From: Subdoligranulum sp. | Lineage (GTDB): Bacteria > Bacillota > Clostridia > Oscillospirales > Ruminococcaceae | NCBI GenBank assembly: GCA_004555405.1 | Contig: SFIE01000007.1 | Span: 98,168-162,167, forward strand | Direction: 5' to 3' | Length of the DNA: 64,000 nt | Shown here: one piece after another, positions 16,350-23,743 of the stretch | How positions within the stretch are numbered: the stretch's first letter is position 1 | Layout: each line of letters begins with the position of its first letter | Position numbers and translations under genes: made by a program | The notes under the pieces: model-generated | What the model saw: the letters and a program-made list of their open reading frames with translations, nothing else | Told to the model about the DNA's origin: nothing | The model's database searches: none

Positions 16350-17216
16350 ATGGCACAGATCGATATCAACACCAAGTTTATTACCCTGCTGGGCAAGCCC
16401 CTGGGCCAGTCGTTTGCAGCCCGTATGCAGAACCGCGGCTATGAGGCTGCCGGTTTGAACATGAAGTATTTTTACACCGAGGTGGAAAACGATCATCTGG
16501 GCGATGTGGTAAATGGCCTGCGCTACATGAACTTTGCGGGCTTTGCCGTTACCAAGCCCAACAAGGTGGAAGTCCTCAAATATCTTGATGAGCTGGACCC
16601 CCTGTGCGCCAAGATGGGCTCCAGCAACACCGTTGTGAAAAAGGGTGACAAGCTGATCGGCTACAACACCGACGGCATCGGCTTTTACACCGCCATTACC
16701 AAGGACGGCATTGACACCAAGGACTGCACCGTGTTCTGCTTTGGCGCAGGCGGCGTGGGCCGCGCAATGTGCAGCGTTCTGGCCTATTACGGCGTGAAAA
16801 AGCTGTACATCACCGACTACTTTGATGCCGCTGCCCAGAGTCTGGTGGATGACATCAACAAGAACTTTGCTCCCGTGGCCGAGTTTGTAGCCTTTAAGGA
16901 TTTCAGCAAGCTGGGCGAGTGCAACATGGTGATGAACGCTTCCGGCATCGGCATGGCCCCCCATCTGGGCGAGACCCCGCTGCCCGAAGAGTATGTGCGC
17001 AAGGATGTGTATTACTTTGACGCCTGCTACAACCCGGATAAGACCCAGTTCCTGCTGAACGCCGAAAAGGCAGGCGCTAAGTTCCTGAACGGTTTGAGCA
17101 TGAGCCTGTATCAGGGCACCGAGCAGATCCGCCTGTGGACCGGCGAGGACGCCCCCGAGGATGCCATGCGCGATGAGCTGCTGACCATTCTGGAAGAAAA
17201 GAAGAACGGCAAATAA
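16350..17216 (+). CDS. shikimate/quinate dehydrogenase family protein
   Basis: 288 aa. AroE/YdiB fold: N-terminal substrate domain with GKPLGQSFAARMQNRGY, then a Rossmann domain with FGAGGVGRAM. The catalytic Lys72 (TKPNK) and Asp108 (NTDG) of the family are present. The substrate-carboxylate motif S-x-S is S21-x-Ala23, so one Ser is lost. An Asp (YITDYFD, about 156) follows strand 2, which favours NAD over NADP. These points and the TRAP neighbours suggest a catabolic dehydrogenase for a quinate- or shikimate-like acid rather than the biosynthetic AroE. CAGGAAAGGA precedes the ATG. Confidence 0.82.
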   Translation: MAQIDINTKFITLLGKPLGQSFAARMQNRGYEAAGLNMKYFYTEVENDHLGDVVNGLRYMNFAGFAVTKPNKVEVLKYLDELDPLCAKMGSSNTVVKKGDKLIGYNTDGIGFYTAITKDGIDTKDCTVFCFGAGGVGRAMCSVLAYYGVKKLYITDYFDAAAQSLVDDINKNFAPVAEFVAFKDFSKLGECNMVMNASGIGMAPHLGETPLPEEYVRKDVYYFDACYNPDKTQFLLNAEKAGAKFLNGLSMSLYQGTEQIRLWTGEDAPEDAMRDELLTILEEKKNGK

Positions 17217-17298
17217 TTTCCGGCAAGCACAATTTTCTGATTCCCCTGTTCAGACAGTGCTGAACAAATGGCCCTTTTGTTTTGCTATGCACCGAAAG

Positions 17299-17336
17299 CG
17301 CGGCGGCTGCGCCCCGCGGGGCACACCCCGCCGCGC
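17299..17336 (+). other. GC-rich intercistronic hairpin
   Basis: GCGCGGCGG and CCGCCGCGC form a long stem in the 165-bp gap between the dehydrogenase and TRAP genes. No T-run follows. It may separate expression of enzyme and transporter genes. Confidence 0.45.
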
Positions 17337-17381
17337 CAAGGTTTTAGAGAGGCATAGATATATGGTAAGGAGGTTTTGGAA

Positions 17382-17945
17382 TTGAAAATCATCAAATGGT
17401 TGGACGAGCATTTTGAAGAATACCTGATGGTTCTTTTTCTTGTTCTGATCACCTGCGTTATGATGCTGCAAGTCGTCATTCGCAAAATCCCGTTTATCCC
17501 TTCGTTCACCTGGGCTGAGGAGTTCTGCCGCTTTATGTGGATCATGAGCGTGTTCATCTCGCTGCCCTACACCATCCGCAAAAGCAATATGCTTCGCGTA
17601 AGCGTGCTGATGGATCTGTTGCCTCAGGTGGTACACAAGGTCGTGAACATTCTTGTGGATGTGATCAACCTGTTCTGCATGGCCGTGCTTGCCTACAATT
17701 CGGTGGGTGTTACCACCAAAATTGCAGCCAGCGGCGAAACCTCGCCCGCTATGCTGTGGCCCATGTGGATCATTTACGCCTTCATGCTGATCGGCTTTGC
17801 TCTGGCTTCTGTGCGCTGCGTACAGCAGATCGTGCTGCATATCCAGCACTTTGACGAGAAAGAGCTCAGCGCCATTGAGCAAACCATGGCTGATGCCGCC
17901 GAAGAGGCTGCTGCAGCCGGTGCAGGCGAAGGAGGGAAGGCATAA
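17382..17945 (+). CDS. TRAP transporter small membrane subunit (DctQ type)
   Basis: 187 aa with four hydrophobic helices. FTWAEEFCRFMWIMSVF is the family-typical E-E/R segment after helix 2. I prefer the TTG at 17382, 8 bp after AAGGAGG; the TTG at 17376 is too close to that site. The C-terminus is an Ala/Glu-rich tail. Its stop overlaps the start of the large subunit gene (ATAATG). With the large subunit and receptor it imports an anionic substrate driven by an ion gradient, here perhaps sodium made by the decarboxylase pump. Confidence 0.87.
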   Translation: MKIIKWLDEHFEEYLMVLFLVLITCVMMLQVVIRKIPFIPSFTWAEEFCRFMWIMSVFISLPYTIRKSNMLRVSVLMDLLPQVVHKVVNILVDVINLFCMAVLAYNSVGVTTKIAASGETSPAMLWPMWIIYAFMLIGFALASVRCVQQIVLHIQHFDEKELSAIEQTMADAAEEAAAAGAGEGGKA

Positions 17946-19243
17946 TGGCAGCGTTACTTGTATTTATCGTATTTCTGGTATGCATCGCCGGTTCTGTGCC
18001 CATCGGCGTTTCCATGATCGTGGGCTCCTTTGCTCCCATTTTCTCCATGGGCAAGGGCGGCTCCATCGAGCAGCTGTTGAACAACACCTTCTCGGGCGCA
18101 AACTCCACCCCCATTCTGGCTGTTCCCCTGTTCATTCTGGGCGGCGTGATCATGGCCGAGGGCGGCATTTCCCGCAAGCTGTTTAACTTCTTTGCTTACT
18201 TTGTAGGCAAGATCCCCGGCGGCGTGCCCTGTGCCGTTATCCTCACCTGCCTGTTCTACGGTGCTATTTCCGGCTCCGGCCCCGCCACCACCGCCGCTGT
18301 GGGCGCCATGTGCATTCCCTTTATGATCGATCTGGGTTACAACAAAACCTGGGCAGCCGGTTTGATCTCGGTTGCAGGCGGTCTGGGCGTTATCATTCCC
18401 CCCAGCATTCCGTTTGTTCTGTATTCTCTGGCCACCGGCGTTTCCACGGGCGCTCTGTTCCTGGGCGGCGTGATCCCCGGCATTATGATCGGCGTGTTCC
18501 TGATGGTGTACGCAGTGTTCTACTGTGTGACCAAGGGCGAAGACCGCACCCTCATCAGGGCAAAAATGGACGAGCTGGGCTCCAACGGCTTTATGCCCCT
18601 GTTCCTGGAAAGTCTGCCCGCTCTGCTGTGCCCCGTGATCATTCTGGGCGGCATTTACACCGGCTTCTTCACCCCCACCGAGGCCGCTGTGGTTTCTGTG
18701 TTCTACGCTATTCTGGTTTCTCTGTTCGTTTACAAGAGCATTAAAGTAAGCGATCTGATGGGTTTCTTGACTGCTTCGGTAAAAACCTACGGCGGTTTGG
18801 CATTCGTGCTGGCCTTTGCAACCGCATTCGGCCGCGTGCTGAGCCTCACCAAGGCCACCAAGGTGGTGGAAAAGTTCATTCTGGGCAACTTCCACACCGG
18901 TTGGAGCGCACTGGCTGTGTGTGCCATCATCTTCCTGATCCTTGGCATGGTTATGGACACCGGCCCCGCCATCATCATTCTGGCACCCGTTCTGCTGCCT
19001 GCCATGGAAGAGCTGGGCGTTGACCCCGTTCACTTCGGCGTTGTGCTGGTTTGCTGCCTGTCCATCGGTTTGGCCACGCCTCCCTTTGGCCTGGATATGT
19101 TCGTTGCCGGCAATATCTCCGGTGACCAGCCCATGTCTGTTGCCCGCAAGAGTGTGCCTTTCATCATCGCATTCCTGATCGCACTTGTGCTGATCGTATT
19201 TGTTCCCACCATTTCCACCTTCCTGCCCAATCTGCTGAAGTAA
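17945..19243 (+). CDS. TRAP transporter large membrane subunit (DctM type)
   Basis: 432 aa with about 12 hydrophobic segments. Family motifs include VPLFILGGVIMAEGG, AISGSGPATTAAVGAM, GVIIPPSIPFVLYSLATGVSTGALFLGGVIPG, GGIYTGFFTPTEAAVVS and GLATPPFGLDMFVA. It overlaps the small-subunit gene by one base. Members without a fused small subunit have this length. Confidence 0.95.
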   Translation: MAALLVFIVFLVCIAGSVPIGVSMIVGSFAPIFSMGKGGSIEQLLNNTFSGANSTPILAVPLFILGGVIMAEGGISRKLFNFFAYFVGKIPGGVPCAVILTCLFYGAISGSGPATTAAVGAMCIPFMIDLGYNKTWAAGLISVAGGLGVIIPPSIPFVLYSLATGVSTGALFLGGVIPGIMIGVFLMVYAVFYCVTKGEDRTLIRAKMDELGSNGFMPLFLESLPALLCPVIILGGIYTGFFTPTEAAVVSVFYAILVSLFVYKSIKVSDLMGFLTASVKTYGGLAFVLAFATAFGRVLSLTKATKVVEKFILGNFHTGWSALAVCAIIFLILGMVMDTGPAIIILAPVLLPAMEELGVDPVHFGVVLVCCLSIGLATPPFGLDMFVAGNISGDQPMSVARKSVPFIIAFLIALVLIVFVPTISTFLPNLLK

Positions 19244-19301
19244 CCAAACACTTCCGCAACTTTGCAGGCAAAGACCCCTGGTATTTTATTCTGATTCACA
19301 G

Positions 19302-19333
19302 CGCCGCACGGATGCAAGCGGCCGTGCGGTGCC
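19302..19333 (+). other. hairpin between DctM and DctP genes
   Basis: CCGCACGG and CCGTGCGG pair across a short loop, 45 bp before the receptor gene. Such structures often stabilise the receptor message relative to the membrane subunits. No T-run is present. Confidence 0.4.
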
Positions 19334-19374
19334 TTGGAATAACCGAACGCATTATGATTAGGAGGATTACACAA

Positions 19375-20466
19375 ATGAAGAAGGTAATTTCTATTGCTCT
19401 GGCAGCTGCCATGGCAACCTCTCTGGTGGCTTGCGGCGGCTCTGCTGCTTCCAGCACCGCTCCTGCTGCTTCTGCCGGCGGTGCAGCTTCCACTGCCTCT
19501 GGCGATGTAGACTACTCTGCTCTGGATGCCGTTGAGCTGATCGCCGGCGACTCCACCAGCAAGGGTGCTGCAGGCCAGATCTTCGGCGAACTGGTTGCCA
19601 GCAAGGTGGACGAGATCACCGGCGGCCAGCTGACCATCGATTACCACCCCAATGCCGATCTGGGCGGCGATGCTGACCTTTTGCGCCAGATGCAGTCTAA
19701 CGACATTCAGATGGTCGTTTGCCAGACTGCCCCCACGGTTTCCTTCATTCCCGAAGCAGCCGTGTTCGATCTGCCCATGGTTTTCGCCAAGTATGACGGC
19801 GACGCCATCGACGCTGTTCTGAACGGCGAGGATTCCGCCTTCCACAAGGATATGGCCGCCGCTTACGAGGCTGCCAACTTCCATCTGCTGGGCTTCCTGC
19901 AGAACGCCACCTACCGCCTGACCACTGCCAACCAGGACCTGAGCACTCTGGCCGACTTCAAGGGCCTGCAGATCCGCACCATGGAAAACGCCAACCACAT
20001 GGCCTTCTGGACTGCTATCGGCGCAGAGCCCACTCCTCTGGCATGGCCCGAGGTTTACTTTGCTCTGCAGAGCGGCACCATCGCTGCTCAGGAGAACGCA
20101 GCTGACACCTGCGTGGGCGCTAACTTCCAGGAAGTTCAGAAGTACCTGGCCTGCACCAACCACATCCTGTACTGCAACCAGATCTGCATGAGCAAGCAGG
20201 CTTGGGACGAACTGGACCCCGCTTACCAGGCTGCTCTGAATCAGGCTGTCAACGAGGCTATCGCTGAGATGCGTCCCCAGCTGGAGAGCATCGATCAGGA
20301 GAACAAGCAGAAGCTGGTAGACGGCGGCATGCAGCTGATTGAGTACTCCAACGACTTCCATGACGAAGTTCTGGCTGTGCAGGGCGTTCAGGACCTGTAC
20401 ACCAAGATCGACGGCGATGTGAACGGCCTGGCCACCACCCTGCAGGAGAGCCTGGCAAACGCCTGA
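19375..20466 (+). CDS. TRAP transporter substrate-binding lipoprotein (DctP type)
   Basis: 363 aa. Signal peptide with lipobox LVAC, then a Ser/Ala-rich linker (about 25 residues), then a DctP fold. GLQIRTMENANHMAFWTAIGAEPTPLAWPEVYFALQSGTIAAQEN carries the family Arg (IRTME) that binds the substrate carboxylate and the helix-dipole region that follows. The ATG follows TTAGGAGGATTACACAA. It is the last gene of the operon. As a Gram-positive TRAP receptor it is membrane-anchored. An anionic, carboxylate-bearing ligand is expected. Confidence 0.93.
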   Translation: MKKVISIALAAAMATSLVACGGSAASSTAPAASAGGAASTASGDVDYSALDAVELIAGDSTSKGAAGQIFGELVASKVDEITGGQLTIDYHPNADLGGDADLLRQMQSNDIQMVVCQTAPTVSFIPEAAVFDLPMVFAKYDGDAIDAVLNGEDSAFHKDMAAAYEAANFHLLGFLQNATYRLTTANQDLSTLADFKGLQIRTMENANHMAFWTAIGAEPTPLAWPEVYFALQSGTIAAQENAADTCVGANFQEVQKYLACTNHILYCNQICMSKQAWDELDPAYQAALNQAVNEAIAEMRPQLESIDQENKQKLVDGGMQLIEYSNDFHDEVLAVQGVQDLYTKIDGDVNGLATTLQESLANA

Positions 20467-20485
20467 TCTGATCTGCTTTTAACTT

Positions 20486-20661
20486 AAGGCATCACCGCAC
20501 AATTCCCGCCTTACGGCTTAAGCACCGCTCCGGCGGCTGCGGCACGGCATCTGCGTTGCCAAAATGCTCGCCAATACACAAAGTATTACCTGCGCTTTTG
20601 GCTTAGCATCTGCCGCACCTCGCGCGCCGTATCGGCACTTAGAATTATGCGGTATGGCCTT
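20486..20661 (-). repeat. inverted-repeat element, copy C (long)
   Basis: 176 bp. Left end AAGGCATCACCGCACAATTCCCGCC and right end GGCACTTAGAATTATGCGGTATGGCCTT pair as terminal inverted repeats. The middle (GCCAATACACAAAGTATTACCTGCGCTTTTGGCTTAGC) matches the middle of copy A in reverse. It is directly downstream of the TRAP receptor gene. Confidence 0.75.
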
Positions 20662-20690
20662 AAAATCGCTTGACATTTGCATAAAAGCCA

Positions 20691-20728
20691 AAAAGGGGCT
20701 GCTTCCCACCGGAGGCAGCCCCTTTTTT
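20691..20728. terminator. bidirectional rho-independent terminator
   Basis: AAAAGGGGCTGC and GCAGCCCCTTTT pair around a 12-nt loop, with T-runs on both strands. It serves the TRAP operon on the plus strand and the converging pilus operon on the minus strand. Confidence 0.85.
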
Positions 20729-20736
20729 GTATGCCC

Positions 20737-21378
20737 TCACTTTTCTTTTCTGCGCCGCAGCAGCACCGCCGCCCCGGCCAATGCCCCCGCCGTCAGGCAG
20801 GCCCATGCCGCCGCACCGAAGGCGGCATCGCCGGTTTGCGGGGCCGCAGCCGCCATGCCTGGCAGGGCTGCTTTTGCTTCGGCAGCCCCCTGCCCTTCGG
20901 CCTTTTGCCCGCCGCTATGAGCGCCGCCGCCCTTTTGGCGGTTGGTAAACACCACCTCGGCCTTTACGGGGGTTCCCCCGGCGGCGGCATCCAGCCGCAC
21001 CGCGCTCACCTGTGCGTGCAGCCCGCTGCCGCTGTTTTCCACCAGCACTGTGGCCTCATACTGGGAGGCATCATATGCCACAGCGGCATCGCTGCCCGGG
21101 TTTTGCTCAATGTGATAGCGATACACCCCCGGCGCGGCGTATACAATGGGCCCAAACAGCACCCCGCCTGCGCCGCTGCGCCGCAAAACCGTTTCTTTGG
21201 GCCGTGGCGCGCCCTCCAGCGCGGTAAGCTCTACGGCAAATTCGCCGCGGTCAAAGCCCTCCAGCCGAATGGAGGCCGGGATATAGGCGCTGGTTTCATA
21301 GGCTGCAGCGGCCTGCAAGGGCAGCCACACCATCACCGCCGCCATGGCCAGCAGCGCCAGCTTGTTTTTTGTTTTCAT
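20737..21378 (-). CDS. FctA-domain pilin with variant sorting signal
   Basis: 213 aa, secreted. Signal peptide to about residue 26. A Spy0128/FctA-like pilin domain follows: GVYRYHIEQNPG, YDASQYEATVLVENSGSG and VVFTNRQ, where Lys/Asn pairs in this fold can form isopeptide bonds. A Gly/Ala linker leads to the wall-sorting signal APQTGD, a hydrophobic helix and a RRRK tail, in place of canonical LPxTG. It is the last gene of the pilus operon and overlaps the sortase gene by 4 bp. By size and position it may be the basal anchor or minor pilin. Confidence 0.8.
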   Translation of the reverse strand: MKTKNKLALLAMAAVMVWLPLQAAAAYETSAYIPASIRLEGFDRGEFAVELTALEGAPRPKETVLRRSGAGGVLFGPIVYAAPGVYRYHIEQNPGSDAAVAYDASQYEATVLVENSGSGLHAQVSAVRLDAAAGGTPVKAEVVFTNRQKGGGAHSGGQKAEGQGAAEAKAALPGMAAAAPQTGDAAFGAAAWACLTAGALAGAAVLLRRRKEK

Positions 21379-22136
21379 AGCATTTCTGCACCTCGCTTTT
21401 CTTCGGGCTCAATTTTTGCCAGCAGCACCACACGCCCGTTTGTGCGGGCATCGCTGCAGGTGGAAAACGCCGCCACGCCCTGCGTTTCCTGCGGCTCTGT
21501 GCCCATCTGCACCCCGCCCAGCGAGCGGATGTGCCGCAGCAGCCCTGCCCGGTTTTGGCAGCAGCGCCCGGTGCTGTAAAACCAGTCATCCGCTGCATCG
21601 GTTTCCACGCAGGCAAAAAAGGTCAGCTTCAGCGTGCGCTCCGGCAGGCGCAGCACACCGGTTTTGTGGGCTGCAAAAAAATCCCTTTGCAAATATTCGG
21701 GCAGGCAGCCGAACATGGCGCGGTTTTCCATGTGATGGCCATACACAAGGGAATACCCATCCTCCAGCCGGGCGCTGTTCTGGCAGGAAAGAAAGATCGC
21801 TCCGCTCATGGCATATTCCCCCAGCACATTGTGGTTCACATACACAAAATCATCCTCGCCCTGCACCACGGGATAATCGATGGGCGTGTCGGTTACGCTC
21901 AGCCAGCCGATCACATCCGGATTCAGCTTTTGCAGCTCGGCCAGCGTGGGATTCTCCCCTTGCTCCCCGCCGGGCTTATACTGCAGCACCTGCCCGCCCA
22001 GATTTGCCTGCCTGCGCACGGCGGCATCGCACCAAAGGCAGTAGCTGCCCCATAATAGCAGCAGTATGGCCAGCAGGGCGGCGCAGCTTTCCAGCGCCCG
22101 GTTCAGCCGCCGTGCCAGCCGCCCCAGCGTGCCCAC
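21375..22136 (-). CDS. class B-type sortase
   Basis: 253 aa. One N-terminal membrane helix (residues 18-35), then a sortase barrel with VIGWLSVTDTPIDYPVVQGEDDFVYVNHN, the class B entry motif. The catalytic triad is visible: His134 or 135 in YGHHM, Cys227 in STCSD and Arg235 in NGRVVLLAK. It probably joins pilins through the variant (P/N)xTG or (P/N)TG signals of its neighbours and attaches them to the wall or to each other. It lies 3 bp after the upstream pilin gene and overlaps the next one. Confidence 0.9.
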   Translation of the reverse strand: MGTLGRLARRLNRALESCAALLAILLLLWGSYCLWCDAAVRRQANLGGQVLQYKPGGEQGENPTLAELQKLNPDVIGWLSVTDTPIDYPVVQGEDDFVYVNHNVLGEYAMSGAIFLSCQNSARLEDGYSLVYGHHMENRAMFGCLPEYLQRDFFAAHKTGVLRLPERTLKLTFFACVETDAADDWFYSTGRCCQNRAGLLRHIRSLGGVQMGTEPQETQGVAAFSTCSDARTNGRVVLLAKIEPEEKRGAEML

Positions 22137-22139
22137 TGC

Positions 22140-23153
22140 TTATTCCCGGCGCTTGCGGCGGCTGTATACCACCATGCCGATCACGCCTGCCGCGCCGCCT
22201 GCCAGCAGCAGCCACGGTGCTGTATCCTGCACAATGCCGGTGTTAATGCTCACCGTGCGCTCGTTCACCACCGCCACGGTGGTGTCCTGCCGGATACTGC
22301 CGGTTTTTTCTCTTGCGGTTTCCCCGTCCACCGTGGTGGTGTAGCCCTCGGCACTGTAGTCGGTTTCGGCGAGTGTGTAAACATCCTCGGGCGAAAGGCC
22401 GTGCAGCACCGCGCTTTCCCCGTTTTTCAGCGTAAAGGTGACCGGCTGCGTGCCCACCTGCTGGGTTTGCCCGGCTTCACCGCCCACCACCAGATAGTAT
22501 TCCTCGCCCTCTTCGGCGGGAGTCACCTGCAGGGTAAAGGAAAACTCCTTGCTGCGGTCACCCATGTTGCCGGTCACAGTTTTGGTGATGGTCAGATCGT
22601 TCACGCTGCCGTTCTGTGCGCCGTAGTCGTTGGTAAAGGTATCGCTTTTTTCTCCCTGCGCATCGCTGAGGGTATACCCGCCCACCGCCAGGCCGCCGCC
22701 TGCATCGTTTACCACATACACCAGCAGCTCCAGGGCCTTGGTGTCATAGGTGATGCCGTCATACCGGCCGGGCTGCTCGGTTACGGTGTAGCGATACACC
22801 CCGGGGGCTGCAAAACGGGCGGGGTTCAGCGTAATGGCGGTGGCCGCCTGCAGCTCGGTTTTACCGATATCCCCCGCCGCCGGGGCAAAGTGTACGCTCT
22901 CGCCCATCACTGCGCCCTCGGCCGGGCCTGCCAGAATGTTGTTGGCCTCATCCGCCTGCCCCGGGGCCACCGCAAAAGCAAATTCCGCCCTTGGCGCCAG
23001 CGTGGTTTCCCGCTTGGTCACGGTTTTGTTTAAGGCCGCCTGCACGGGCTGCCCCTCGGCAAAGGCCGTGACCGGTGCAGCGCCGCCCAGCAGCACCGCA
23101 GCGGCCAGCCCCGCCGCACTGCGGCGGAAAAGATGCAGATTCTGTTGTTTCAT
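22140..23153 (-). CDS. FctA/DUF7601-type pilin, likely shaft subunit
   Basis: 337 aa, secreted. After the signal peptide an FctA-like domain (PARFAAPGVYRYTVTEQPG, YDTKALELLVYVVND) is followed by a DUF7601-like domain starting LTITKTVTGNMGDRSKEFSFTL. The sorting signal is SINTG-I followed by a hydrophobic segment and YSRRKRRE. Start at 23153 with GGAAG upstream; the longer frame has no site. Two Ig-like modules and central position in the operon fit a major pilin. Confidence 0.8.
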   Translation of the reverse strand: MKQQNLHLFRRSAAGLAAAVLLGGAAPVTAFAEGQPVQAALNKTVTKRETTLAPRAEFAFAVAPGQADEANNILAGPAEGAVMGESVHFAPAAGDIGKTELQAATAITLNPARFAAPGVYRYTVTEQPGRYDGITYDTKALELLVYVVNDAGGGLAVGGYTLSDAQGEKSDTFTNDYGAQNGSVNDLTITKTVTGNMGDRSKEFSFTLQVTPAEEGEEYYLVVGGEAGQTQQVGTQPVTFTLKNGESAVLHGLSPEDVYTLAETDYSAEGYTTTVDGETAREKTGSIRQDTTVAVVNERTVSINTGIVQDTAPWLLLAGGAAGVIGMVVYSRRKRRE

Positions 23154-23233
23154 ACCCAGCTTCCTTTCTTTCACACACATAACAAAACTTATTGCCTGCA
23201 CAGGCGGCAAACCCCTGCCGCCCGCGCACAGCG

Positions 23234-23743
23234 CTACAGTTGGCTGCGCCGCAGGATCACCAGAATTTTTCCCCGGCGCTGGTTGGCGCTCAGCGGGCCG
23301 AACAAACGGCTGTCGGCCCCGGTGCGCCGGTTATCGCACAAAAGAAACACCTCGCCCTCGCCCAGCGTGAGCGGATAGTCCGGCCCGCCCTCATAGGCAG
23401 GGGTGGGCGATGCATCCCGCTGCAGCACCAGCGCCCCGTTCACCATCACCTGCCCCTGCGGGGTAATGGCCACGCTGTCGCCCTGGGCTGCCGCCACGCG
23501 CCCCACCACGGTGTGCCCCTGCTTTTTCGCGCACACCAGATCCCCTGCGCGCCAGTTTTTTTGCAGGCGGTAATAAACATACACATCGCCTGCTTCCATG
23601 GCGGGGTGCATATCATCGTTTGGGGCGCTGCCCACCCCAAACACCACGCCCAGCAGCAGCCAGCCGCCCAGTGCAAAGGCAGCCAGCCGAAGCGCAAGGC
23701 CCTTTAGCTCACGCCGGTCGGCCGGGCTGAGGGTGGGCCTCAC
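23234..23743 (-). CDS. signal peptidase I-like pilus protein lacking the Ser/Lys dyad (SipA type)
   Basis: 169 aa. One N-terminal membrane helix and a type I signal peptidase fold, including CDNRRTGADSRLFGPL, the conserved box E. The catalytic Ser of the S-M-x-P motif is Asp44 (PNDDMHP) and the general-base Lys of the K-R motif is Gly81 (VGRV). The same replacement is known for SipA of streptococcal FCT pilus islands, a protein needed for pilus assembly rather than leader cleavage. It overlaps the adhesin gene by 4 bp. A chaperone or scaffolding role is inferred. Confidence 0.87.
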   Translation of the reverse strand: MRPTLSPADRRELKGLALRLAAFALGGWLLLGVVFGVGSAPNDDMHPAMEAGDVYVYYRLQKNWRAGDLVCAKKQGHTVVGRVAAAQGDSVAITPQGQVMVNGALVLQRDASPTPAYEGGPDYPLTLGEGEVFLLCDNRRTGADSRLFGPLSANQRRGKILVILRRSQL

